Shown: positions 56,601 through 64,000 of the stretch, in pieces
Layout: the number at the start of each line of letters is the position of its first letter
Numbering within the stretch: position 1 is the stretch's first letter
NCBI RefSeq assembly: GCF_008831285.2
Contig: NW_022204507.1
Coordinates: 2,274,314-2,338,313 of the forward strand
Reading direction: 5' to 3'
Origin: Nymphaea colorata
Taxonomy: Eukaryota > Streptophyta > Magnoliopsida > Nymphaeales > Nymphaeaceae
DNA length: 64,000 nucleotides
The notes under the pieces: generated by a model
The model's input: the letters and a program-made list of their open reading frames with translations, nothing else
What the model was told of the DNA's origin: nothing
The model's database searches: none
Made by a program: the position numbers and the translations under genes

Positions 56601-57034
56601 ATAGGCCCCTCTTGTTGCACTTTGGTTAAACTGTAGCACTGCACTAGGGCAATCCCTTGACCGAGTGCTACTTCTTGAATGATGGTGTCTGTGTTCCCCA
56701 CAAGCATAAGAAACTTAGTTTCAAGTGTTGACAGGAAAGTCGCAAGTCTTTATCGTTCAATATTTTCATTGTAAGACAACAAATTTATCCATTCATTCTA
56801 CATCGCCTCACAATGACTAAAAGCTGCCATAAGCATTCTAACTAACATGGATTAAGTCCCGGTCTTTCTGTTTTAGCCTCATCTGAGGTGATCTCTCTCT
56901 GTCTCTCTCTCTTATATTTCTTCGTCGGCTAAAACCCAAGTGTTTTTTTTGTGCAGGTTGGATATGTATTATGCACACAATGCAAGGTTTACAAGTGTGT
57001 TACTTTCCCCGATTACACAGATGGAGAGCTGTAA
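35662..57034 (+). CDS. Plastid-type DnaJ-like zinc-finger (CXXC) protein, three exons with a 19.7-kb intron
   Basis: Exons: 35662-35796, 37105-37233 and 56957-57034. Junctions are CAGCAG|GTCAGC, AACAG|GACCAA, AGAGCA|GTAAGT and TTTTGTGCAG|GTTGG, all in phase 0, giving 113 residues. Residues 1-45 are Ser/Thr/Ala-rich and poor in acidic residues, like a chloroplast transit peptide. The rest has four CXXC pairs: CDPCQGRG (51-58), CDFCKGKK (62-69), CPTC (83-86) and CTQCKVYKC (94-102), the zinc-binding arrangement of DnaJ cysteine-rich domains without a J domain. Plant proteins of this class, such as the Rubisco chaperone BSD2, are small plastid chaperone or redox factors; I infer a related plastid role but cannot say which member it is. 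The third exon supplies the last CXXC pair and the end [12 protein letters not shown], so the gene depends on splicing across the retrotransposon-filled intron. The first ATG was used as the start; the same frame is open upstream, without an ATG, to 35641. Confidence 0.85.
36395..36492. repeat. ATCGGC-rich repeat in intron 1
   Basis: Clustered CGTATCGGC, CTGATA and GGCTGATA words within the first intron of the zinc-finger gene, resembling small plant transposon ends. No boundaries can be set. Confidence 0.35.
38115..38340 (-). repeat. 3' LTR of Copia element 1
   Basis: 226 bp. On the minus strand it begins TGTTAAAGAG and ends CTGCAACA (TG...CA). It contains an expanded GA run at about 38160-38188 compared with the other LTR. 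It abuts the target duplication CTTAT on its outer side and the polypurine tract on its inner side. Confidence 0.93.
38341..38352 (-). other. Polypurine tract of Copia element 1
   Basis: Minus-strand CTTGAGGGTGAG directly before the 3' LTR. This is the typical plus-strand primer of plant Copia elements. Confidence 0.8.
38348..41556 (-). pseudogene. Copia element 1 pol remnant (protease, integrase, RT, RNase H)
   Basis: The minus-strand frames join in order. At 41556-40996 is the protease core [10 protein letters not shown], where family members have DSGA, followed by the GAG-pre-integrase finger with WHVRLGHPS. At 40900-40297 is integrase with [14 protein letters not shown] and [10 protein letters not shown], the D, D and E of the DDE triad. 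At 40327-39185 come the linker and reverse transcriptase with [23 protein letters not shown] and HVDDI (usually YVDDM or YVDDI). At 39082-38348 is RNase H with [21 protein letters not shown] and ADILTKAL. Frameshifts occur near 40855, 40300, 39645 and 39150, so no full polyprotein is made. These are enzymes of retrotransposon processing, reverse transcription and integration; this copy is dead. Confidence 0.9.
41829..43026. mobile_element. Nested insert with GTACGGGT-rich inverted ends
   Basis: The left edge TGTCACATAGGTACGGGTGC and the right edge, read inversely TGTAACACGGGTGC, resemble each other. Both ends are packed with GTACGGG/GTACCGG words (41837-41925 and 42885-43015). Direct repeats TCAGGCAAC (41818-41826) and TCAGGCAGC (43030-43038) lie just outside; they could be an eroded 9-bp target duplication, as made by Mutator-like elements, but do not abut the ends exactly. 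The segment holds the methionine gamma-lyase fragment. A gene-carrying DNA transposon (Pack-type) inserted into the Copia is my preferred reading. Confidence 0.4.
42173..42725 (+). pseudogene. Methionine gamma-lyase-like gene fragment captured inside the Copia element
   Basis: The plus strand encodes the N-terminal part of a plant methionine gamma-lyase, a pyridoxal-phosphate enzyme that breaks methionine into methanethiol, ammonia and 2-oxobutyrate. Three frames carry it. ATG at 42173 gives GKKRYSEDD. After a frameshift near 42250 comes [17 protein letters not shown], then TFTVMEPE and [14 protein letters not shown]. After a second break at about 42515, apparently a deletion of some 14 codons, comes [15 protein letters not shown], then [19 protein letters not shown]. 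Similarity ends at about 42725, before the region with the cofactor-binding lysine. The sequence is very GC-rich, unlike the AT-rich retroelement around it, and lies opposite to the Copia strand. The preceding CT-rich 60 bp may be its old 5' leader. It cannot make an active enzyme. Confidence 0.85.
43779..43986 (-). repeat. 5' LTR of Copia element 1
   Basis: 208 bp, ends TG...CA on the minus strand, close match to 38115-38340 with a shorter GA tract. It is followed on the plus strand by the target duplication CTTAT at 43987-43991. A minus-strand primer-binding-like site (GTCAGAGCCC, compare TATCAGAGCC of tRNA-iMet sites) lies just inside, at about 43767-43778. Confidence 0.92.
44402..44628. 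mobile_element. MITE, TTGTCACAT family, copy C (truncated)
   Basis: It lies in the opposite orientation to copies A and B. It shares CGTATAATACGCG, AAATAAGTCAG, AGATATTCCCGAGATATACAAC and the terminal ATGTGACAA (44620-44628). The other terminal repeat, about 25 bp, is missing. It sits inside intron 2 of the zinc-finger gene. Confidence 0.75.
45694..45801. repeat. 54-bp tandem duplication
   Basis: Two apparently identical copies (45694-45747 and 45748-45801), each beginning CTCGAAACTGATCC. In intron 2 of the zinc-finger gene. Confidence 0.92.
46348..46491. repeat. 71-bp tandem duplication
   Basis: Copies start at 46348 and 46419 with AGATCCAAGCCTACTC and are almost identical apart from GCATCAATC versus GCGTGCAATC. 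In intron 2 of the zinc-finger gene. Confidence 0.9.
47786..47925. repeat. 89-bp-spaced direct repeat
   Basis: CCAGAAAATGGA followed by CTTAAGAGGAT and GGCTATATAAGCAAG occurs at about 47786 and 47875. In intron 2 of the zinc-finger gene. Confidence 0.8.
48767..49035 (+). repeat. 5' LTR of Copia element 2
   Basis: 269 bp, begins TGTTGACATATG and ends GTTTCTACA. It contains the transcription-start region of the element (a GA run and a pyrimidine run near 48905-48965). Confidence 0.94.
49036..49048 (+). other. Primer-binding site (tRNA-iMet) of Copia element 2
   Basis: TGGTATCAGAGCC immediately follows the 5' LTR. It is complementary to the 3' end of plant initiator methionine tRNA, the standard primer of plant Copia elements. 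Confidence 0.93.
49833..50804 (+). CDS. Copia element 2 gag (intact capsid-like frame)
   Basis: An open frame of 323 residues from ATG at 49833 to TAA at 50802-50804. The frame is open upstream to 49740, but MAESSSS is the start expected for this family. It has the UBN2/gag domain pattern of plant Copia elements: NYMQWSAAM near the start, then [37 protein letters not shown] and [14 protein letters not shown] zinc knuckle [14 protein letters not shown] and a Lys/Arg-rich tail follow. Gag packages the element RNA into virus-like particles. The stop that ends it lies in the same frame as the protease that follows, so it may be a mutation in an originally single gag-pol frame. This is the best-preserved part of the element. 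Confidence 0.9.
   Translation: MAESSSSTVNTDHTDVGATRTKNIPVQVTIIRLTKENYMQWSAAMTMGIAGRGRIAYINGRKIEPNETNVAWNTWFLEDNQVKTWIVNSVSPEIQPLILRKRIARDMWVIFEHMYGQKKRIVRVYQLMKDIYSLRQGEHSIADFYAALKSKWEDLDYYFDDTWDRPQDQVHHLAKEWEIRVFLFLIGLNEDLEGIRSQILNSDRLPSIEEVYSRVEAEEQRCLIIIGKKGDRISYNERSALVSRGPVGAARPPCKCTHCKKTGHIVEFCWDLHPEKKNRRGKPSSGGKSTSDVANSSGEKAYISAEQIRDLCAYLSRIDIGQA
52466..52563 (+). pseudogene. rpoB: Plastid rpoB fragment
   Basis: About 33 codons matching the C-terminal part of the plastid RNA polymerase beta subunit ([19 protein letters not shown] and TAKETCLK). By chance it continues in the reading frame of the retroelement integrase, extending that frame to a stop at 52597. It is a sequence fossil with no function of its own. 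Confidence 0.8.
52702..52746 (+). pseudogene. trnI-CAU: Partial plastid trnI-CAU
   Basis: The 5' half of plastid isoleucine tRNA with CAU anticodon: GCATCCATGGCTGAATGG (acceptor strand and D arm) and CCAACTCATAATTGG (anticodon arm). It stops after the anticodon arm, so the T arm and the 3' acceptor strand are absent and it cannot fold as a tRNA. Confidence 0.85.
52813..52875 (+). pseudogene. trnD-GUC: Partial plastid trnD-GUC
   Basis: Begins GGGATTGTAGTTCAATTGG, carries the anticodon arm CGCCCTGTCAAGGCG, and reaches the T loop (GGGTTCGAGCCC). It then switches abruptly to unrelated sequence before the 3' acceptor strand. Matches plastid aspartate tRNA; truncated, so not functional. Confidence 0.88.
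54964..54975 (+). other. Polypurine tract of Copia element 2
   Basis: CTTGAGGGGGAG directly before the 3' LTR. Confidence 0.85.
54976..55238 (+). repeat. 3' LTR of Copia element 2
   Basis: 263 bp, matching 48767-49035. Its first base is mutated, giving CGTTGACATATG where the 5' LTR has TGTTGACATATG. It ends GTTTCTACA and is followed by the target duplication CATAT. Confidence 0.93.
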
Positions 57035-57037
57035 CCC

Positions 57038-57088
57038 CCCCCTCTCTCTCTGTCTCTCTTTTTTCTCTCTCTCTCTCTCCCTCTCTCA
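57038..57088. repeat. Pyrimidine-rich (CT)n tract in the 3' untranslated region
   Basis: A C run and CT repeats beginning a few bases after the TAA of the zinc-finger gene. Confidence 0.85.
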
Positions 57089-57564
57089 TTGTAATTGTTT
57101 CAGGATGTACTTGTTACAACGCTTCATACAGACTATGAGATCATCATAATTTTTTCTATTGAAAAGAAGGAAAAAAAAAAAAAACTCTTCTTATACTGTG
57201 AATGAAAGGCTCATTGTACGGACCTGCATACGACCTTTTTCTTTCATTTTCCCGCCGGATGCCGCTGCTTGTGATGTACCGCTTTTATTACGTAGTTCTC
57301 TTTTTTTTTTTTTTTTTTTTTGGCTATGTACAGGCTCAAAGCGACCAAGAGTCAAAATCATCATAAAACAACTACTTGCAAAGAATAATTACATTTAGAT
57401 AACACGCTTCACTCGAGAAGCCTCCGTTCCTGGAACTTGGGCATTACGGCTGAAATACAACACTCTTACCAGAGACCAATGGCTACTTTGTCCTTTTTGT
57501 GGAATATAATGTCTCACCCTACGACCTTGCCATTTCCCATTTAATAGTTCTTTAGCCAGCCACA

Positions 57565-58137
57565 CTATGTCTCATTGGAAGGCGGTACCCTAGAAATCGA
57601 CATAGACCCACCAATTAAGTTCGAACACTTCGATCCTACAAATTCAGGAAACACAGCATCAGATTTTGCAAACAATGGACCAGCCCCAGTGAAATTCCAC
57701 TCACAATCCTGGACAATATAAGCAAACACTGCTCCTATTAAACTTGGACAAATCAAGAGAATTAGAACACTAAATTGAGCACCCATGAACTCTGATTTTA
57801 GCCATATTAGCATCTCTTTTCATTCTCCATCCAGATCAGCTTCAGAAAATCCTTTCTGCAAGCAGCCCATAAACAGTTTTTGATTTCTTAACCGAAAACT
57901 TCATGTCCCGATGTAACTCGATTTATTAGAGCCCCAATCCCCATAGCTTTCAAAAAACCAGATGAAATACCTGTTTCCAACACAGAGCCGGGCATTTGGA
58001 TTATTTTGCTTCTTGAACTGCCATAGAAGGTCAGTAGAGTGAGGATGAAGGGCATCTCTTAACTCCAAACCACTCCATAATGAATTTCCATATACTAACA
58101 ACTCCTGACCATTCAATAGGCAATCATGCTCCAACAT
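57565..58137 (-). other. Possible exon pair of an unrecognised minus-strand gene
   Basis: Two adjacent minus-strand frames have balanced, protein-like composition. 58137-57901 contains LEHDCLLNGQELLVYG, LLWQFKKQNN and RYFIWFFESYGDW. 57813-57565 contains a hydrophobic segment VLILLICPSLIGAVFAYIV followed by CEWNFTGAGPLF. A donor-like site (AACAG|GTATTTC) lies in the first and an acceptor-like site (GCTTGCAG) between them, but joining does not give a clean model. I recognise no family. They may be a real small gene, a gene remnant, or chance. Confidence 0.22.
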
Positions 58138-58139
58138 CT

Positions 58140-61100
58140 GGAGTTTATTGGATAGATGGGAGCCTTTTGATGGAAAATTTCAAAGGAAAACACATGCTTC
58201 TCATTTGAGGTTCATTCGTGCTGAATCATTGTAAAGAGAGTAATGTCGAAGCATGCCTGCATCCATCTGTGAAGAGAAGATCAACGGTTCTTGGTATCAA
58301 AGCTTCCACGAATGAGAAACCAGAGTTTCTTCTCTGGTGATGGGACAGAAAAGAGAACTAAACACAGTGCTTTTGGGAACTAGAATCTTCTAACTTCCTA
58401 ATAATCCCATTATTCATCTTGCTCATCATAAAATTGGACATGGACAAACACGTTATATACATATTATGAGACCTCGAACCATATGAGTTGATATAAAGGC
58501 CAACCGAATATGACAATTGTGGTCTAGTACTTCAAGCGGGCATATCATGAATGGTTAATAGCATGTGCAGGCTAAAACCAAAGTTCCAACGATCTACCAT
58601 TGGCCATATGTCTATTCATGGTAATATATTATGAAGTTATTTTATGAGTTCCAAATTATTAATTTACCAAATGTCATCATCTCCAATAAGCAGGTTTATG
58701 TTATATTAATACATGCTCTAGAGACACATATGGTAACAAAATCTAGCAATGGTCACTCACATCAACATAATATTACAATATCGATAATGTCTGGATGCAT
58801 TACATGAAAATTACATGTAATGCGATCTAAACGTGTGTATTTTCAACTAGTTATTTTTTCCTTATTGAGATCAACAAACAAATTTAGAATGAAATTGGAA
58901 CATAAATTTTATTTTGTGGCAAATATAAACGTGTTCACTATTGATAACTACTCAATCAAGAGATACAATGCCATATAAGAAGTGTGCTTATGCAGGACCT
59001 TGAATGATACACTATAAGCAGATTTGCAAGCATGGAGTTTGTCCCAATATGTTCTATATACACTTAACCATTTTAAACTTTTTCTTTGAAAACATGATAC
59101 TTCATGTCTCTATATTCTTTATTTTAATATACTTTTGTTATTGTTCGAGATATAGGACTATTGACTTGTTGCCACAAAATAATTTTAATGATTTTTTAAT
59201 TCTTTTCAAGATTTGTAACCCAACAAAATTTTCCGATCATACTTTGGTAAATGCCTTATAATAAGTTGTGAACTCTTTCTATAATGGAAGAAACTATGAG
59301 TGTCAGCTTAACACTCATTCAAGAAACTGCACCTTCAACTGATAGTTTAACACAACTTGGTGTGGAACTTCAACCATCTTGATAATTAACAAAATATCCA
59401 ATGATCTTCGACTGATCTAATTGCTGAAATGAAAGCATGTAACCTTTTATTATCTACATAACTTGTTTGATTACTTTCTGATTGTTCATCTCTAAATTGC
59501 TTAAATATTAGCCCAACATCCCAACTATGAATACAATGTCTTAACATGTGCGTAAATAATCACATATTAAACTCCCTATAGCTTGTGCGTAAAATATTTG
59601 TTCTATTTTTTTTACGTTAACTTTCTTTTGGGGGGACTGATCAAGGCTAAAGTACTCTCCTTTAGCAACAATGGTTTATAGTCATTGATGCTGAATATCA
59701 TAAGAACTTCTCAGATATAGCTTATTCGTAGTAATCCAATGATACATCAAGAAAAATCTTGGTGTATTTCAATACCTATTACAAAAGTGTCATTAAAATC
59801 TTTCAATACATTTTTTTTTGTGAGAAATCACTTAGTTTCATAAAATAAGCATGTATTTTTTTGAGGCAGTAATATATCATAGACATATAAAACCAAGAAG
59901 ATAATTTAACCCTTGAAAACTTATGGTATATACATTTATCAACATGTTTGCTTCAAAACCATATGAAAGAAGACCTTAAAAAAATTTGATACTATTGTCA
60001 ACTTAATTTTACCAAGGAATTTCCATAATTTGAAATTCCCCTGCATCACATGAAAAAAAGTTTTCTAAGTACACTAGACACATTGTTTTGTTAATGTCAC
60101 CTTAAGAAACATATTTATTCTATCAATTTAATGCAATTCAAGGTCAAAATGATCTACAAGTGCCACTATAATTTTGAATTGATCTTACATAGAAATTGGA
60201 GAGAGGGAGAGAGTTTTTTTATAATCAATGCTTACCTTTTTAGTAAGGCACTTCAAACAAGCTTGCCATCTTTTTATATTGGCCTTCAAATCATGCCATG
60301 CTTGTCTTCAAATTTCTTGAAGGCATGGACTTTGTTCTTTAATAGAAAAATTTTAATTTTGTGGAAGAAATTCTTGAATATGACCTTGATCTAGATTTGT
60401 TATACTAAACTAGATTGACAATAAAATCTATAAGAAGAGAAACAATTTTATTGTTCAAATATAAAGATTCTCACATTATCACTTTCTCCAAAGTAAATAT
60501 CCTAAAAGAAATGAACATTTTCCAGCCAAAAAGACATGGGGTCATGAAACTTGTAACCCTTAGTTCATTCATAAAACTAACTGTTCTCGGGTCTTGCTTC
60601 TGGTCTTGCTTCTTGTCATTTAGTTTGTATGCATGTTGCCTTAGCTAAACATCTTCATACATGAAAATGTTCTAATATTCATTTTTATATGATTTAGTCA
60701 GTAACACATTTAGTATAAACAGCAATTTTTAATGGTTAACCTCAGAAAGATTTTGGTAGCTAGAATTGAGTGATTGTTACATTTACCATACCATTGAGTT
60801 ATTATATTTCATATTTGAACAAGACCATTTTTTATTGGACTGCTAAAATAGTGCATTGTGGCACAATATCACATTCCTTTATGAACTTCACATACAATGA
60901 TTCTCGACATGAGAAATAATCTACTAGTGAACCTATTCCAATGGTGAAGTATGAAATATATGAAACAAGTGAAACATGGAATATATGAAACGAATGGATC
61001 AATATTGATGTCTTTCTAACAATCGGCCATGTCATATAAGTCCAGATGAAAGATCCAAATTATGTTACATTGATTTCAATCATTTGGAGTCCTTTCATAT

Positions 61101-64000
61101 GCATCACATTCTATAATGTCATAGCATCCCAACAATGGTACTATTTACTAGAAAAGTAGGTCCGGTTATGTGAAAATTTTATTTTTAATTAGCACCGGAC
61201 TTATTAAAGTTCTAAGTTGACCTCTTTAGCCACTTTTTTTCCTGGGTGTGTTTGGTAGAAGGGCTTTTGTTGCCTTTCATTTGTCTTTTGACATTCGAAT
61301 CGGTTGTGGTAGAATCACTGACAAAGAATTCCCTTTCCCTTAGACTAAAACATGCATGTTGTCTCCTATTTTGTGAAGGCTGCTTCCCCCTTAGCTCCTA
61401 GGCCAGCCATGTCTAGGCATCATCCATCTCTATTGCTCACATCCATCTCCTTGCTCTGTAGGATCATGCAGTAGATAATTGTTACTGTTTGGATTGGCAA
61501 TATCAGGATTTTGAATTTAGATTTTCTTCTTTCACTAAAGAAGTATTCCTTGAGAAACCTGAAACTAGATAGGAACATCAAAACAATTAGGAATCAATGC
61601 AAGAAAAATGGGTTCACGTAAGAGGAAAAGAGGTCACCTTTTTTTATGCATGTTTATTGTAACATGCATGGAAAAAAGGGAAAGAAATTATTGTTCTTTT
61701 CGCTTTCAATCAGTTAAAAAACTTGCAAAGAATAATTACATATAAGAGATACAATAACAATTTGCATACCTTCTTTCCAACCAATTGAAAGAAACTATCT
61801 TCGTTGTCTCCCACATCATGTTCATTCTATGTGGATCCACATAGCATTGCTTTAATGGGCTGTTTAATCAATTATGTTTTATAATTAGCTCATGGGAGAG
61901 GCATCTACTACTAGAAGTAGGGTCTATATTATTTCTAGTGGACTATTTAGAAGTCATTTATGGAGTTCTTGTTAGTTTCAATTGATTTTAGGAAATGTTT
62001 AGCTTGTCAAGCAGTTTAGTTGTTAAGTAATTTTAGCAGTCTTGGTATTTAAGATCACTTTTTCTTTAGTTTGGACATGTAAAAATTATGCAATTGTGCT
62101 AGCTAGTACTCCCAATATTGTGGGATGATTGCCTTTTGCATTGGAGAGTTGAATTGATAGCAAATGTAATTGGTTTTTGTGAATAATATGTTGTGTGTGT
62201 TCTATTATCTATTTGCTCCTTATGCTTCCAAGTTTTGGGCAACTAGCATTTTATGATAGTCTTTGTTTTGTTCTAGTGAAACTCCATGTCAAGCAACTGT
62301 AGCAGTATGTGCAAGTGCCATGTTTGGTGGTTCGCAAGTGTTTTTCTAGAGATTTTCATCTCTAACTAAGTGTATACGAGGGATAAAGTAGCAAAGTACA
62401 CATACTCACAGTTGGTCAAATTGTTACTGGATTGGCCACTAATGTGAGATATAATGATCATCTGCGTAGCATTTGTTGGGTGCCAAGTGAGTTGCAGTTG
62501 ACTATTCATTTCACCTCTCTCTCTCTCTTTCTCTCTCTCCCTCTTCACTTGATCTCTACCTACAAGACAATCTTCTCTACATTCAAAGTTTCATAGATAT
62601 TGATGATGCCCTCAAATTGTACCACATTTTCACTACTTTGTGTGTGTGAGCAAATGGATTGCATATTTTTCTTTTAACATTTCTGGTGTGGATAGACAAC
62701 AAAATCTTAGGTTGTATGCACATATTCATTGTGTTGGGATATTTTTAATTTAACTATATGATTTGTTGCCAATTGTTTATGACATCCAAAAGAATTTGAT
62801 AGTTGATGGAGTAAGTTAGTATGGACGTATTAAGTTTTCCTAAAAGTATGACAAAAGGACAACTTTAATAGAATGTCATTGTTTTTTTTATATGAAAATT
62901 TTCTCATATTAACTCATTGGGATTTCTTGTAAAGAGATCATGACAATGAAAACCAACTGATATCCATGCCCCAAAAACTGCTTCTTTACAAATATGTCCT
63001 GAGACTACAAGCTTGTTGCTAATACCATATGGACATGTAAGGACAATATCTCAATAGCATTGACATTAGCTTTATAGTTCTTATAGAGTTATCAACCCTT
63101 TGACTAATCCTATTGAAAGTCCTCAATGCACAGACATTCCTACATTCATAAGACACGAAAAGTACTATACACTACTATCTTGAAAGTCATAGTAATGCTG
63201 CTAAGCTAAATTTTTGCCATGTAAAGTGACATATTAATAAAAATACCACCTTTATGTAACTTAGAGTAAAACACATGACAATTTGCTGGTGCCATCATCC
63301 TTAACTATTATACCTACAAACACTTTGTAATGCTTATGATGGATAGAAGACATTACAAAAGTAGTGATATGCCTGCCTAAATAACATGATGATGGAAGCC
63401 TAACTTCATGAATCTATTATAAACTCATAAACACAAACATTATGACACTCGATAGGAGATTTTCATATGGTACTCTCATGAAATACAAAGCTTTTATTGG
63501 TAAATTGACAAGTTTCTTAAATAGAAATTTTTTTAATCCATTTAATTATTCTCTGACCGTACGTTTCCCAATCAGAAACTTCTTGCATGTTGATCCTAAA
63601 AAGTTGCACATGAAACTAGGATTACTTTCAAACTGCTTATTATTTATGCTTTGGTGTACTCATGCTTTGGTGTACTTGTTTCTTACCAAAAATCCATGAA
63701 CAACCCAATGAAAGCTGGTTCCACATTTAATAAGACATTCCTTGGCCTTCTTTATGCAACTAAGAATGATGAAGAGTAAGCTGATGTGGTCTTGTTTGTC
63801 ATGCTTGTTTCTTTTGTTTCTTATATATCTCTAGCTACCTTTTCTTCTTGTATTTTCTATCAATGTTAGTTGTTTGTTTCTCGTAAATGCACATATGGAT
63901 ACCTAATGATAACAAAGGTAAAATTTATGCTAGTCACGTCCGACCTAGATGTTAGAGATGTCGATGTGAGGAATGTGAGTAGCTTTGGTTTGGGCTTTTT
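58140..64000. other. Intergenic, no gene recognised
   Basis: AT-rich sequence with stops in all frames. I see a CT-rich run at about 62515-62545 and scattered A/T runs, but no coding motif, tRNA, LTR pair or MITE of the family seen elsewhere in the window. Confidence 0.5.

Larger units (their letters stand above)
37234..56956 (+). other. Giant intron 2 of the zinc-finger gene (19,723 bp)
   Basis: The intron starts GTAAGT and ends TTTTTTTTGTGCAG after a long pyrimidine tract (CTCTCTCTGTCTCTCTCTC at about 56890-56910). It contains two full-length Copia insertions (12.3 kb together), a MITE copy and several short tandem duplications. About 7.4 kb remains for which I see no gene: 37234-38109, 43992-48761 and 55244-56956 have no supported coding sequence. 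Confidence 0.8.

Noticed and set aside
35662-57034. Naming the zinc-finger gene BSD2
   Set aside because: Several plant plastid proteins share this CXXC layout. The linker sequences differ from what I expect for BSD2, so only the class is claimed.

Overview
This window is nuclear DNA of a flowering plant. The evidence is long AT-rich non-coding stretches, three interrupted protein genes with GT/AG introns (or one long exon), two Ty1/copia LTR retrotransposons with plant-type tRNA-iMet primer sites, MITEs, hAT and Ty3/gypsy debris, and a patch of plastid-derived DNA. The species cannot be fixed from the sequence; the very GC-rich glycosyltransferase and methionine gamma-lyase-like exons would suit a monocot or an early-branching angiosperm, but that is only an impression.

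Layout. 1-19.8 kb: no intact gene; decayed Ty3/gypsy gag-like DNA near 3.3 kb, a near-identical tandem duplication (4703-5481), a 44-bp x 4 array (7563-7738), a possible PIF/Harbinger-like unit (7747-10448), a MITE (16484-16780). 19.8-24.3 kb, minus strand: a three-exon gene for a 234-residue acidic plant protein of unknown function, with a second MITE in its second intron. 24.3-33.8 kb: repeats and a hAT transposase relic. 33.8-34.8 kb, minus: an intact single-exon GT64 glycosyltransferase gene. It is head-to-head with the next gene, with 841 bp between start codons.

35.66-57.03 kb, plus: a small plastid-type DnaJ-like zinc-finger protein (four CXXC motifs, 113 residues). Its third exon lies 19.7 kb downstream of the second. 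That giant intron holds two complete Copia insertions, each with LTRs and a 5-bp target-site duplication: one antisense (38115-43986) and one sense (48767-55238), plus a MITE copy and several short tandem duplications. The antisense Copia has lost gag and carries instead a fragment of a host methionine gamma-lyase gene between GTACGGGT-rich ends. The sense Copia is interrupted between integrase and reverse transcriptase by a mosaic of plastid pieces (rpoB, trnI-CAU, trnD-GUC and unassigned plastid-like DNA).

57-64 kb: no convincing gene; one possible minus-strand exon pair near 57.6-58.1 kb.

No previously undescribed enzymatic system was recognised. The most notable things are the retrotransposon-inflated intron of a small plastid zinc-finger gene, the captured host gene fragment, and the plastid mosaic inside a retrotransposon.
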